Positions 9,401 through 15,277 are shown, counted from the first letter of the stretch. The stretch is DNA of 15,691 nucleotides from Spiro-02 sp964465155 (GCA_964465155.1 CAYXIH010000054.1:1-15691), one strand, 5' to 3'. Numbers and translations: made by a program. The notes: generated from the letters alone by a model not told the origin.

Positions 9401-10303
9401 ATCATGGTGGGCTTTAGCTGGGATGACAAGCTGATGAACTTCAACACCCTGATTGCCAATGCAACGATCCTGATGTTCGCGGACAAACGGGAGAAGGAAC
9501 GGACTGGGGACATGTTGGTCAGCAGGGACAAGAAGCAATTGGAGTCACGGTTGACCCGCGCCATCTACAATGGACAGGCATCAATCTTCCTCCAGCCCAA
9601 GGTGTCCTTGAAGGATGGGTCAATCTGTGGTGCCGAAGCCTTGATCCGAATCCGCAACGAGGAGGGGAAGATCGAGCCCCCGTTCCGGTTTATCCCGTTG
9701 CTGGAACGCCACGGACTGATCGGTCATGTTGACCGGTTTGTGCTGCGCCAGACAGTCAGCCTGCTGGCACAATGGATACAAGCTGGCAAGAAGGCAATCC
9801 CCATCTCCTTGAACTTCTCGCGCAACACCTTCATTGAACCGCAGATGATGCAGTATGTCTGTGATGTATGTGAGGAGTTTGGTGTAGACCAAAGCCTGGT
9901 CCAGATAGAGATCACCGAGACTATCGGTGACTTGGAGCGTGAGAGCATCGCTTCGGTGGCCAACAAGTTCTCAGAAAAAGGGATCAACCTTGCATTGGAT
10001 GACTTTGGAGCCAAGTATTCAAATCTTTCCATCCTCAGTGTCGTACCATTCAATTGCCTGAAGCTGGACAAGGCCATGATCGACCTGCTCGTCCCCAATG
10101 ACAAGATGCGCACGATCTGCCGTTCGGTGATCAAGCTCTGCCATGAAGCTGGCATTGAGACTGTGGCGGAAGGGGTGGAACAGAAGGAGCAGTACGATTT
10201 GCTCAAGAACCTCAACTGCGACAAGATCCAGGGGTATTACATCAACAAACCCCTTCCGGTCGCCGACTTCGAAGCTCTCTACATGACCTCTGAGATCGCG
10301 TAG
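6422..10303 (+). CDS. multi-PAS/GAF c-di-GMP phosphodiesterase with two degenerate GGDEF domains and EAL
   Basis: Soluble 1293-residue protein, no signal peptide or membrane segment, starting at the ATG that overlaps the cyclase stop by four bases. Approximate order: PAS-like (5-120), PAS (125-245), PAS (258-380), PAS-like (390-515), degenerate GGDEF (555-690, SDTEI at 604-608 in the GGDEF position), GAF (725-883), second degenerate GGDEF (890-1035, GDSTL at 959-963), and EAL (about 1050-1290). The EAL domain keeps the usual catalytic signatures: AEALIR (EAL at 1072-1074), the N of LNFSRNTF, the E of IEITET, DDFG, the K of LKLDK, AEGVE and IQGYYINKPL. It should therefore hydrolyse c-di-GMP to pGpG, while both GGDEF domains lack synthesis residues and may bind GTP or act as scaffolds. 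Translational coupling to a cyclase suggests that the two balance the same c-di-GMP pool. Its 3' end overlaps the convergent HigA-like gene by 25 bases. Confidence 0.92.
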   Translation: MNNMTLRQIQSLLQPINTHLMMIRVCDGLSVVFSSDELKAMTPALGAKESPFPFICKEDRPMLERHIRQAHLQSSPKQILLNVMQADGIDHLWQAYAVQLTPDGTDEALVMVMMTDTITSAESADAFAAIMEHCPIGIGVFCGDSIIHPIYANSMLLNMIGSTKQEFSAKRGHDMIDFIDKRDTEKFHEALRQVQEQDLPQDLSVRIARKDCAIQTRLIKLPKHAGPQTYVTMCTDVTSEKRSMQRLDEDYQNIATEMEVQRLRFVLEHSNIETFEVDIAEKTMTCSATTQRRFGFPTSMFANMPEGVISEGTIHPDSHETYRSFYSRIFSGQPETSCIVRARRADGSYGLLRLVCKTFFNKDGRPIRSFGVSQDMDDSEQTKLAFDQEEQLGALMGDQFFCVAKVNISRNTIERLQDTTHRQPILTDIPYEQYLMENFISKCVAESRDSLFESLSRNAVMKLYQSGSVWQADSFKVLLNDGKIYWLLHHAHLCLSPYNGDLYMFSYLRNHERIKKAELMLDQHPTSFPRSPYYDDHTFRSMVQIASNSAVPTTGFYGMAVFRLINWDSLATRIPADALRKVRVAIYRKMGMFIGDNAVIGQLSDTEILIFRNDIKSYEQFVQYMQELSSIMSSPNYYTVPWEHLAEFTVGISCIARAEASYDTLLFNTMQTHEQANRHLHMHFNRINDCIEERNKTRFLPIRSTELNRQRPNDSAVPSLVQDCSHVLADSKVPCSKMHTVLQLLGTYFKADRAYILELEETDKLFNTYEWCGPYVASEIENLQDIPFSQLPTFLHAQQTKQMFIMYDTASASIGDYERNILVQQDIQSMIIFPLIYEGAVFGFIGIDNPQVFDEASFAMHAVAPLITTEILKANFLKKEKEIREIDGVSGAKGRNALNDFLKNSFPESLSSAGAYMVKIQSLDELNEKQGMEFVDKMLRTITILLQEAFGTQCVYRYGDSTLLALPQDMGYEKFQETCLQTTNQLQELLLSTIMVGFSWDDKLMNFNTLIANATILMFADKREKERTGDMLVSRDKKQLESRLTRAIYNGQASIFLQPKVSLKDGSICGAEALIRIRNEEGKIEPPFRFIPLLERHGLIGHVDRFVLRQTVSLLAQWIQAGKKAIPISLNFSRNTFIEPQMMQYVCDVCEEFGVDQSLVQIEITETIGDLERESIASVANKFSEKGINLALDDFGAKYSNLSILSVVPFNCLKLDKAMIDLLVPNDKMRTICRSVIKLCHEAGIETVAEGVEQKEQYDLLKNLNCDKIQGYYINKPLPVADFEALYMTSEIA

Positions 10304-10551
10304 TCGTTCCGACCACGACGATAGGAGTTCTCCAACCTGCACCAGAACTCAGCGGGTGTGCAAAGCACCCGCTCCAGGTCATGTGCCATCTGATCGGACA
10401 GTTCCAACTGGCCAACCAGGAGCGCCTGCACGTGTTCTTCCGACATCCCCATGAATATGGCAAATGTCTGGGTGCTCAGGTTGCGCAACGCAAGTTGGTC
10501 TTGGATGGTAATCCCCGGTGCTATTCCTGTCCAACTTCGTCTTCGCAGCAT
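10279..10551 (-). CDS. HigA-like XRE-family antitoxin, orphan
   Basis: A 90-residue helix-turn-helix protein of the HigA addiction-module type. Seen: the family opening IAPGITIQDQLALRNLS, the DNA-binding helices at about residues 23-47 (FAIFMGMSEEHVQALLVGQ), the LSDQMAHDLERVL segment, and the hallmark TPAEFWCRLENSYR (65-78). The start ATG at 10551 has AGGAG six bases upstream, and an extended -10 (TGGTATAAT) lies further upstream. In known higBA loci the toxin gene lies directly upstream of higA, but no HigB-like frame is present here. The protein may be a leftover of a lost toxin-antitoxin pair, or a solitary repressor that has kept autoregulation. Its last 25 bases are antisense to the end of the EAL gene. 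Confidence 0.75.
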   Translation of the reverse strand: MLRRRSWTGIAPGITIQDQLALRNLSTQTFAIFMGMSEEHVQALLVGQLELSDQMAHDLERVLCTPAEFWCRLENSYRRGRNDYAISEVM

Positions 10552-10580
10552 CCAATACTCCTAGATCCAATATGTAGGGG

Positions 10581-10589
10581 ATTATACCA
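10581..10589 (-). promoter_or_regulatory. extended -10 promoter of the HigA-like gene
   Basis: On the minus strand TGGTATAAT gives a perfect -10 hexamer with the TGn extension. The -35 hexamer 17 bases further on (TTCCTG) is weak, as is common with extended -10 promoters. The AGGAG ribosome site at 10558-10562 follows at the proper distance from the ATG at 10551. Confidence 0.55.
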
Positions 10590-10610
10590 ATCATGCCGTT
10601 CTGCAGGAAT

Positions 10611-10642
10611 GTCCAACTTTGCCACAAATCGGTCCAACTTTG
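10611..10642. repeat. direct repeat GTCCAACTTTG, two copies 21 bases apart, upstream of the HigA-like gene
   Basis: GTCCAACTTTG occurs at 10611-10621 and 10632-10642, and a near copy, GTCCAACTTCG, at 10529-10539 inside the HigA-like gene. The two upstream copies are phased by 21 bases, about two helical turns. The second lies inside a longer inverted repeat formed by GCCACAA (10621-10627) and TTGTGGC (10652-10658). This could be an operator for the HigA-like protein. Alternatively, GTTGGAC is also typical of the ends of IS150-like elements, and these could be decayed ends. Confidence 0.5.
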
Positions 10643-10703
10643 ACAAACCTCTTGTGGCAACGAGTTGAATGAAGCAACCAGGAGAAGAGAGGAAATCTTT
10701 CAT

Positions 10704-10777
10704 GGACTCACACCCAATCCGTTGCAATGCCTGTTTCAGCTCAGGCATTGCAATCTGGGTTTCCGTGTCTGGAGTCC
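10704..10777. repeat. long nested palindrome between the HigA-like gene and the preA-like gene
   Basis: The core is a perfect 12-base inverted repeat, TTGCAATGCCTG (10722-10733) and CAGGCATTGCAA (10742-10753), around an 8-base spacer. Outside it, ACCCA/TGGGT, ACAC/GTGT and GGACTC/GAGTCC pair in the same order, with small bulges. It starts 6 bases after the stop of the preA-like gene on the minus strand, so it may protect or end that transcript. Neither side carries a T run, so it is not a standard intrinsic terminator. Confidence 0.65.
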
Positions 10778-10782
10778 TTGCG

Positions 10783-12276
10783 TCAACGCTTGTCTATCCG
10801 TTTCGTCCCAGGGGTAATGGCCTTCTTCGGACAGACCAATATGCACAGATGACATCCAACGCAAAGCCTGGGGTTCATGATGATCCTTCCAGACTTCCCA
10901 TCAACGGTCAGCGCTTGGTGACCCCCATCTCGGCACGAGACAAGGCAGCGGTCACAACGGACGCACAGATCATGGTGGAACCGTGGATAGTTGATGGTAT
11001 CTCGTTCAATCTCCTCCGTTTTGTTGATGGCATCCAATGCAATGCCGACAAGCTGGGAAGTGGACGTGAAGCCTTTCTCCGCCATGTATAGCTGCATGCC
11101 GGAAGTCAAGTCATCAATGATCCTATATCCATATTCCATGACTGCAGTGGTAATCTGCAGGCTGGTTGCTCCCAGCATCATGAACTCAACGGCATCCTTC
11201 CAGGTCTCTATGCCACCCATGCCACTGATATGGTAGGTGTTGTCATGGTTGAGCTTGCCTAGCTCCGCAATGAAACGCAGGGCAATGGGTTTCACGGCAA
11301 CGCCGGAATAGCCTCCGACAGCACTCTGTCCATGAACAGCAGGGGTACTTACATAGGTGTGGAGGTTGATCCCCATGATGCTCTTGATGGTGTTGATCGC
11401 TGCAAGCCCACGGCCCCCCCCACGTATTGCAGCCAATGCCGCCGCTGTCATGGAACCGGTATTGGGCGTCAGCTTTGCAAGGACAGGTAGTGACGAGGCG
11501 CTACATACGGCTCGAGTATACAACTCCACCAAGTCCGGGTGTTCCCCCACGTCAGAGCCCATGTCGTGGGCTGTGAGATTGGGACACGAGAAATTGAGTT
11601 CCAGGACATCGGCACCCGCTTGTTCGCAAAGCATGGCAAGCTGTTTCCACTCATCGACAGTCTGTCCCATGATGGAGGCAATGATGGCTTTGTTGGGATA
11701 CTTTCGCTTCAATCTCCGGAATGTCTCCAAGTTGCTCTCCACCGAGTGGTCTGAGAGTTGTTCAATGTTCTTGAACCCAATGAAGCCCCCTACTCCCTGC
11801 AACGCCGAGAAGCGTGGAGATGCTTCATGGATATCCAAGTAGGAAAGGGTCTTGAAGCAAGCGCCAGCCCACCCCATTTCAAATGCCCTTGCACACATCT
11901 CATAGTTGCTGGCTACTACGGATGAGGAGAGGATGAACGGATTGTCCAGTTCAAACCCAAACAAATCGGTTTTCAAAGATGGCAACTGGGACAGGCAAGC
12001 AAGGTTCTCAGGATCTGCTGTTGTCGAGACCTTGGAAATGATATCACGGATGGGGACCTGTCCATGTTGTGGACATGCCTCCTGACACGGTGCCGCACAA
12101 TGCAGGCAAGCATCACTTCCATTGAGACTGAGGTTGACATACTCCTCATTCTCAAACCAAATGGATCGGAGCATTCCTCCGCAATCAAACGAAGGACAAG
12201 CCGCAGAACATGCTGGAGTATTGCACACCATGCAATGTATCAGATCAGAACGGTCAATGACAGGTTGGTATATCAT
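10783..12276 (-). CDS. preA: PreA-like dihydropyrimidine/dihydroorotate dehydrogenase-family Fe-S flavoprotein
   Basis: A 497-residue oxidoreductase related to NAD-dependent dihydropyrimidine dehydrogenase subunit PreA, which reduces uracil or thymine with electrons delivered through Fe-S clusters to FMN. Seen: an N-terminal cysteine region (C15, C18, C23, C27 and C57, C60, C64, C68) resembling the Fer4_20 domain. A TIM-barrel flavin domain follows at about 100-415, with NFSCP at 228-232, AKLTPN, NTIKSIMGINL, GGYSGVAVKPIALR and ISGMGGIETWKDAVEFMMLGA. A two-cluster ferredoxin is at about 433-485 (C438, C441, C444, C448 and C472, C475, C478, C482). It is longer than ordinary PreA because of the N-terminal region. 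The position corresponding to the catalytic cysteine of mammalian dihydropyrimidine dehydrogenase appears to be valine (V243). No PreT-type NAD(P)H subunit is in the window. ATG 12276 has AGGGG nine bases upstream. The exact substrate is not certain. Confidence 0.85.
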   Translation of the reverse strand: MIYQPVIDRSDLIHCMVCNTPACSAACPSFDCGGMLRSIWFENEEYVNLSLNGSDACLHCAAPCQEACPQHGQVPIRDIISKVSTTADPENLACLSQLPSLKTDLFGFELDNPFILSSSVVASNYEMCARAFEMGWAGACFKTLSYLDIHEASPRFSALQGVGGFIGFKNIEQLSDHSVESNLETFRRLKRKYPNKAIIASIMGQTVDEWKQLAMLCEQAGADVLELNFSCPNLTAHDMGSDVGEHPDLVELYTRAVCSASSLPVLAKLTPNTGSMTAAALAAIRGGGRGLAAINTIKSIMGINLHTYVSTPAVHGQSAVGGYSGVAVKPIALRFIAELGKLNHDNTYHISGMGGIETWKDAVEFMMLGATSLQITTAVMEYGYRIIDDLTSGMQLYMAEKGFTSTSQLVGIALDAINKTEEIERDTINYPRFHHDLCVRCDRCLVSCRDGGHQALTVDGKSGRIIMNPRLCVGCHLCILVCPKKAITPGTKRIDKR

Positions 12277-12351
12277 CCTCTTTTCCCCTGTTGCTCATGA
12301 TACTACCATTTGTTTCCAAGTAACAGTAATTAATTATTTCTCACGTGGGGG

Positions 12352-12555
12352 TGAAGACATTTTCCTGGACTCCATAAGGAGTAGCGAATGTATTCATATG
12401 AAGCGAGGAAGAAGGCTATCGAGTTGTCATCAAGTATGACAAGAGCGCTTGTGCCATCGACAGACTTTGGGGCAAGGCAATCTGCATGACATTTTCTGGG
12501 TAGAGTCACAGAGATTCGGATAGGGAGCAGATTGAGTCCAACTTCCTCAATTTCA
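12352..12555 (+). mobile_element. decayed IS3-family (IS150-like) insertion sequence remnant
   Basis: The right end, read inward on the minus strand, starts TGAAATTGAGGAAGTTGGAC, in line with the TG...AAGTTGGAC ends of IS150-like elements. The left end starts TGAAGACATTTTCCTGGACT, and both share TGAA and TGGACTC. Between them lies the start of an orfA-like frame with its ribosome site, but no orfB. At about 204 bases the element is far too short to be functional. I see no target duplication, so the exact edges are tentative. Confidence 0.5.
12388..12500 (+). pseudogene. broken IS3-family orfA (transposase N-terminus)
   Basis: The ATG at 12388 follows AAGGAG (12376-12381) at a 6-base distance. 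Translation gives MYSYEARKKAIEL, then the frame shifts by one base near 12427, and the next frame gives IKYDKSACAIDRLWG. Together these resemble the N-terminus of IS3-family OrfA proteins (MYSYEERMKAVELYIKYDKSAAAVIRELG, from memory of the family). One lost base in the tyrosine codon would explain the shift. The similarity then fades and the original frame stops at about 12490. The right boundary is approximate. Confidence 0.6.
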
Positions 12556-12922
12556 GATAAAGATTATAAATCTTGGTAGATTTGGTTTATTTACTCTGAC
12601 TTTGGTTGTGGCTGACTCAAATTGGTTCTTTCTTCCTGACTCCTAATGGTTCAATCTGCCCGACCCTAACACAACCATTGTATTAGGAATAGAGAATCCG
12701 TTAATTGGCACAACGATTCAAGAGCACCATCAAGATAAACGACTGATATCAATACAGACGTACAAGGGCAGTCAATCCTGCCGCTTACGTATCCACAGAT
12801 AATAGAGATACCCTCTGCGTCTGTATCTTCATGCTCCCCTCACCGGCAAGCGTAGCATGAAGGCAACTCCAAAGAATCAACGCCCACTACTCTGTGAGTG
12901 TTTCAATTAACCTCTTTGAAAT
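12556..12922. other. intergenic stretch without a recognisable gene
   Basis: About 370 bases with stops in all frames and no convincing start with a ribosome site. It holds three loose copies of a CTGACT...GGTT motif (12596-12651), and a 9-base inverted repeat, CTTCATGCT (12827-12835) and AGCATGAAG (12854-12862), around an 18-base spacer. Composition is mixed and may be old insertion debris next to the IS3-type remnant. Confidence 0.6.
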
Positions 12923-14218
12923 TTAGATACAGAATGCAGCATAGAGGGGAACAATCTTTTTTCTGTCCTCAAAGCCAAAGTTTTTTGCCGAGAGCTTAAT
13001 CGCATAAGCGGGCTTATAAGTTTCCATATACACTTTCAAGCTCTTGGCTCTGGTGTTGTCGGCGCTTTTTACCTCAATGGGTATCAGCTGCCCTTCACGC
13101 TGAATGATGCAATCAATTTCTGCTCCACGCTCGGATTCCCAATAATAGGTGGTGTATCCGTTTATAGTGAGCTGCACATTGACATAGTTTTCCGTCATGC
13201 CACCCTTGAAATCATTAAGTTCTTCAACCATATACAGGATATCGTTTGCTGCTAAATTATTTTTGGCGCAGAGCAAACCCATGTCTGAAACATACATTTT
13301 GAACGCATCAATATCACGGTAGTTTTCAAGCGGTTTCTTGATTTGCTCTGCCCTGTAAACCTGTAACACAATGCCAGACAAACAAAGCCATTCGATAGCA
13401 TTTTCAAACTCGGAAGCTCTACCGCCTTTTTTGATCAGCTTATATTGAAAACGGGTGTTTTTCTTGGAAAGCTGGACGGTAATGCTGTCATACACGAGTC
13501 TTGTTTTCTTGATTTCATTGAGGTTGTTATACTTACTCATATCATTCAGATAGCCTACAAGAATAGTGTCTTGAGTATGACGGACAAGGATATAATCCTT
13601 TGTTTCTGCAAACTGCAGCACACATTCTGGCATACCACCTATAATGAGGTACAGACGGTACAGCTGCATCGCCGCATCGTGTAGGGCGGAGGGCATTGGA
13701 GAGTTGTCGGCAAAGCATTCCTTGATTTGCTTTACCAAAGAATCTTCGCCCAGAGCCAGCATAAATTCCTCCATATCCATAGGGTAGAGTGTTTTCATAT
13801 CCACCTTGCCCACAGGAAATGAAAATTTGGCTCGATTGACTGCCACACCAAGCAAACTACCTGCCACAATGATATGGTAATCTGGTGCGTCCTCACAAAA
13901 ATACTTCAGACTTGTCAATGCTCTTTCGCAAAGCTGAACTTCGTCAAATACAATCAGTGTTTTTTCCTTGAATATTGTTTGCCCTGAAATATGAGAGAGA
14001 ATAGGGATCAGATAATCTGGACTGATATTCTCATCAAAGGTTTCGCTCAGTTTTGGATTTGTTTCAAAATTAAAGTACGCTACATTCTCATAGTGAGTAC
14101 GCCCAAATTCCAGTATGGAGTAGGTTTTGCCTACCTGTCTTGCTCCCTGCAAAATAAGGGGTTTGCGGTGTCCACTTTCTTTCCACGACTCAAAGAAGCT
14201 CATAATTTTTCTATACAT
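12923..14218 (-). CDS. AAA ATPase with C-terminal DUF4143 nuclease-like domain
   Basis: A 431-residue P-loop ATPase of the AAA_14/DUF4143 family, common as scattered accessory genes in bacteria and archaea. Its cellular role is not established. Seen: Walker A GARQVGKT (25-32), Walker B TLIVFDE (87-93), the sensor-like segment IIVAGSLLG (116-124), and a C-terminal PD-(D/E)XK-like pattern with D369 in RGAEIDCII and E382/K384 in PIEVKS. The length is typical of the family. The ATG at 14218 has AGAGG about 10 bases upstream. It stands alone, is clearly more AT-rich than the genes before 12.3 kb, and lies between an IS remnant and a toxin-antitoxin pair, all of which suggests acquisition by transfer. 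Confidence 0.9.
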   Translation of the reverse strand: MYRKIMSFFESWKESGHRKPLILQGARQVGKTYSILEFGRTHYENVAYFNFETNPKLSETFDENISPDYLIPILSHISGQTIFKEKTLIVFDEVQLCERALTSLKYFCEDAPDYHIIVAGSLLGVAVNRAKFSFPVGKVDMKTLYPMDMEEFMLALGEDSLVKQIKECFADNSPMPSALHDAAMQLYRLYLIIGGMPECVLQFAETKDYILVRHTQDTILVGYLNDMSKYNNLNEIKKTRLVYDSITVQLSKKNTRFQYKLIKKGGRASEFENAIEWLCLSGIVLQVYRAEQIKKPLENYRDIDAFKMYVSDMGLLCAKNNLAANDILYMVEELNDFKGGMTENYVNVQLTINGYTTYYWESERGAEIDCIIQREGQLIPIEVKSADNTRAKSLKVYMETYKPAYAIKLSAKNFGFEDRKKIVPLYAAFCI

Positions 14219-14600
14219 AATCAGCCATCCTCTCAGGTGCTAACCATAACATAGCATATATTCGTGTATATTTTAACAAAAAAATTATGATTTTTAACAT
14301 CAAACTGCACGTTTATTTTTTAAATTTCAACAAATTTCAACACCAATAGCAAAAAGTCGTCTATTATCTCGATGCACCAACAAGTTATAACAAAAGAAAC
14401 CATTATTATCTTGAACCAAATTACCCAAGCCAAAAACTAATTCCAGCAGGAACTATGTAATATGAAAATGTCGACAACGCGCCTATTCGGATAAGTCGAC
14501 CGCTATCCATAGTATACCGAAGCCACAATAGACGGAGAAAAGATACCGGAGGCAGAATAGAGGATAAGAAATTCCACTTTCGCTCGAGCAAACCGACGAT
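14219..14600. other. AT-rich intergenic region with short repeats, no gene
   Basis: About 380 bases between the ATPase start and the toxin stop. It has A/T runs, a direct repeat AAATTTCAAC repeated immediately (about 14321-14341), two SalI-type palindromes GTCGAC (14470-14475 and 14495-14500), and an imperfect 30-base tandem repeat at 14511-14571. An open frame on the minus strand across 14421-14621 has no family resemblance or ribosome site. Confidence 0.6.
14511..14571. repeat. imperfect 30-base tandem repeat
   Basis: The two units share the pattern ATACCG-AG-CA-AATAGA-GG followed by GAAA, with single-base differences between them. The first is at 14511-14540 and the second at 14541-14571. 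The function is unknown; it may be insertion debris. Confidence 0.45.
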
Positions 14601-14601
14601 G

Positions 14602-15006
14602 TTACTCAACCCAATTTTCAATCTTCAATCCTTTGACTTTTCTAAACTCTTTGATATTGTTGGTAACAACTACCAAATCGCGGGACAGGGCATGCCCTGC
14701 GATCATCATATCAAGAGGACCAATTGGGGTTCCTACCTTTTCCAAATCCGCTCTTACTTTTCCATAACTCTCGGCTGCCAAGGAATCAAAACTCAAGATT
14801 TTAATATTTGCTAACAACAATGCTAAAGCTACCCTATTCTTCTCTATTGCCTTACTCTTTTCGACACCATGTACAAGTTCTGCATATGTTACGGAAGAAA
14901 TGCAAATCTCTTCAGGATCATCATGTTCCTGCAGGTTCTGAATAACTTGCTTTGGCTTATTCCAGATACAATAGATGCATATGTTAGTATCTAATATATA
15001 GTATAT
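14602..15006 (-). CDS. vapC: VapC-type PIN-domain toxin without a canonical start codon
   Basis: The open frame gives a full PIN-domain ribonuclease of 134 residues if it begins at the ATA at 15006: IYYILDTNICIYCIW, then ISSVTYAELVHGVEKS, GPLDMMIAGHAL and VVVTNNIKEF. All the acidic residues expected in the active site are present (D6, E43, D99, with N116/N117 after the last strand). In family members VapC cleaves tRNA or rRNA and is held by VapB. The frame has no ATG, GTG or TTG between its upstream stop and residue 63, and a start there would lose the first catalytic aspartate. GGGAAG lies about five bases before the ATA. The frame overlaps the antitoxin gene by 16 bases, as in coupled VapBC operons. 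Either translation uses a rare ATA start, or the start codon has been lost and the toxin silenced. Confidence 0.75.
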   Translation of the reverse strand: MYYILDTNICIYCIWNKPKQVIQNLQEHDDPEEICISSVTYAELVHGVEKSKAIEKNRVALALLLANIKILSFDSLAAESYGKVRADLEKVGTPIGPLDMMIAGHALSRDLVVVTNNIKEFRKVKGLKIENWVE

Positions 15007-15233
15007 TGCTCTTCCCGTTCCTGAGGTGTACCTGCATTTTGTTTCTCGTCCATGAAGTCATCTGAAAACATATCAATTGCCTGCATAAATGAACCCCATT
15101 TATTTGTTTTTGGCATGAGCAAGACTATGTCTCCTATTTTGTTTACAGCTACTTCATCTGTATTGAATCTACATTCTTTTGGAAGCCTCACAGCTTGACT
15201 TCTACCATTTTCAAAAACTTTTGCAGTCATCAT
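14991..15233 (-). CDS. vapB: VapB-type antitoxin
   Basis: An 80-residue antitoxin with an N-terminal AbrB/MazE-like swapped-hairpin DNA-binding domain: MMTAKVFENGRSQAVRLPKE (residues 1-20) is the family signature. The C-terminal part, rich in D, E and F/M, should wrap the toxin. The start chosen is the ATG at 15233, nine bases after AAGGAG (15243-15248). A longer reading to 15272 would place that ribosome site inside the gene. It is followed by the VapC frame in the usual antitoxin-toxin order, and a 12-base palindrome upstream is a likely binding site for autoregulation. Confidence 0.88.
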   Translation of the reverse strand: MMTAKVFENGRSQAVRLPKECRFNTDEVAVNKIGDIVLLMPKTNKWGSFMQAIDMFSDDFMDEKQNAGTPQEREEQYTIY

Positions 15234-15265
15234 GATTTTCTTCTCCTTGTATGCAACATCAATAC

Positions 15266-15277
15266 ATATCATGATAT
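15266..15277. promoter_or_regulatory. palindromic putative VapB operator
   Basis: ATATCATGATAT is a perfect 12-base palindrome, with nearly symmetric flanks over about 20 bases. It lies about 20 bases upstream of the vapB ribosome site, where VapB or VapBC complexes usually bind. A TTGATA on the minus strand just upstream could be a -35 box. No good -10 is clear. Confidence 0.5.

Noticed and set aside
10521..10748. 75-residue minus-strand open frame upstream of the HigA-like gene, considered as a HigB toxin
   Set aside because: It shows none of the HigB/RelE features, begins inside the loop of the palindrome, and overlaps the promoter and start of the HigA-like gene.
10704..10777. Intrinsic terminator of the preA-like gene
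   Set aside because: The stem is strong, but no T run follows on either strand and the structure is much longer than a terminator needs.
14511..14571. CRISPR-like repeats
   Set aside because: Only two imperfect adjacent units without spacers, and no cas genes in the window.
14421..14621. 66-residue minus-strand open frame
   Set aside because: It overlaps the vapC stop and the tandem repeat, and has no ribosome site or recognisable family.
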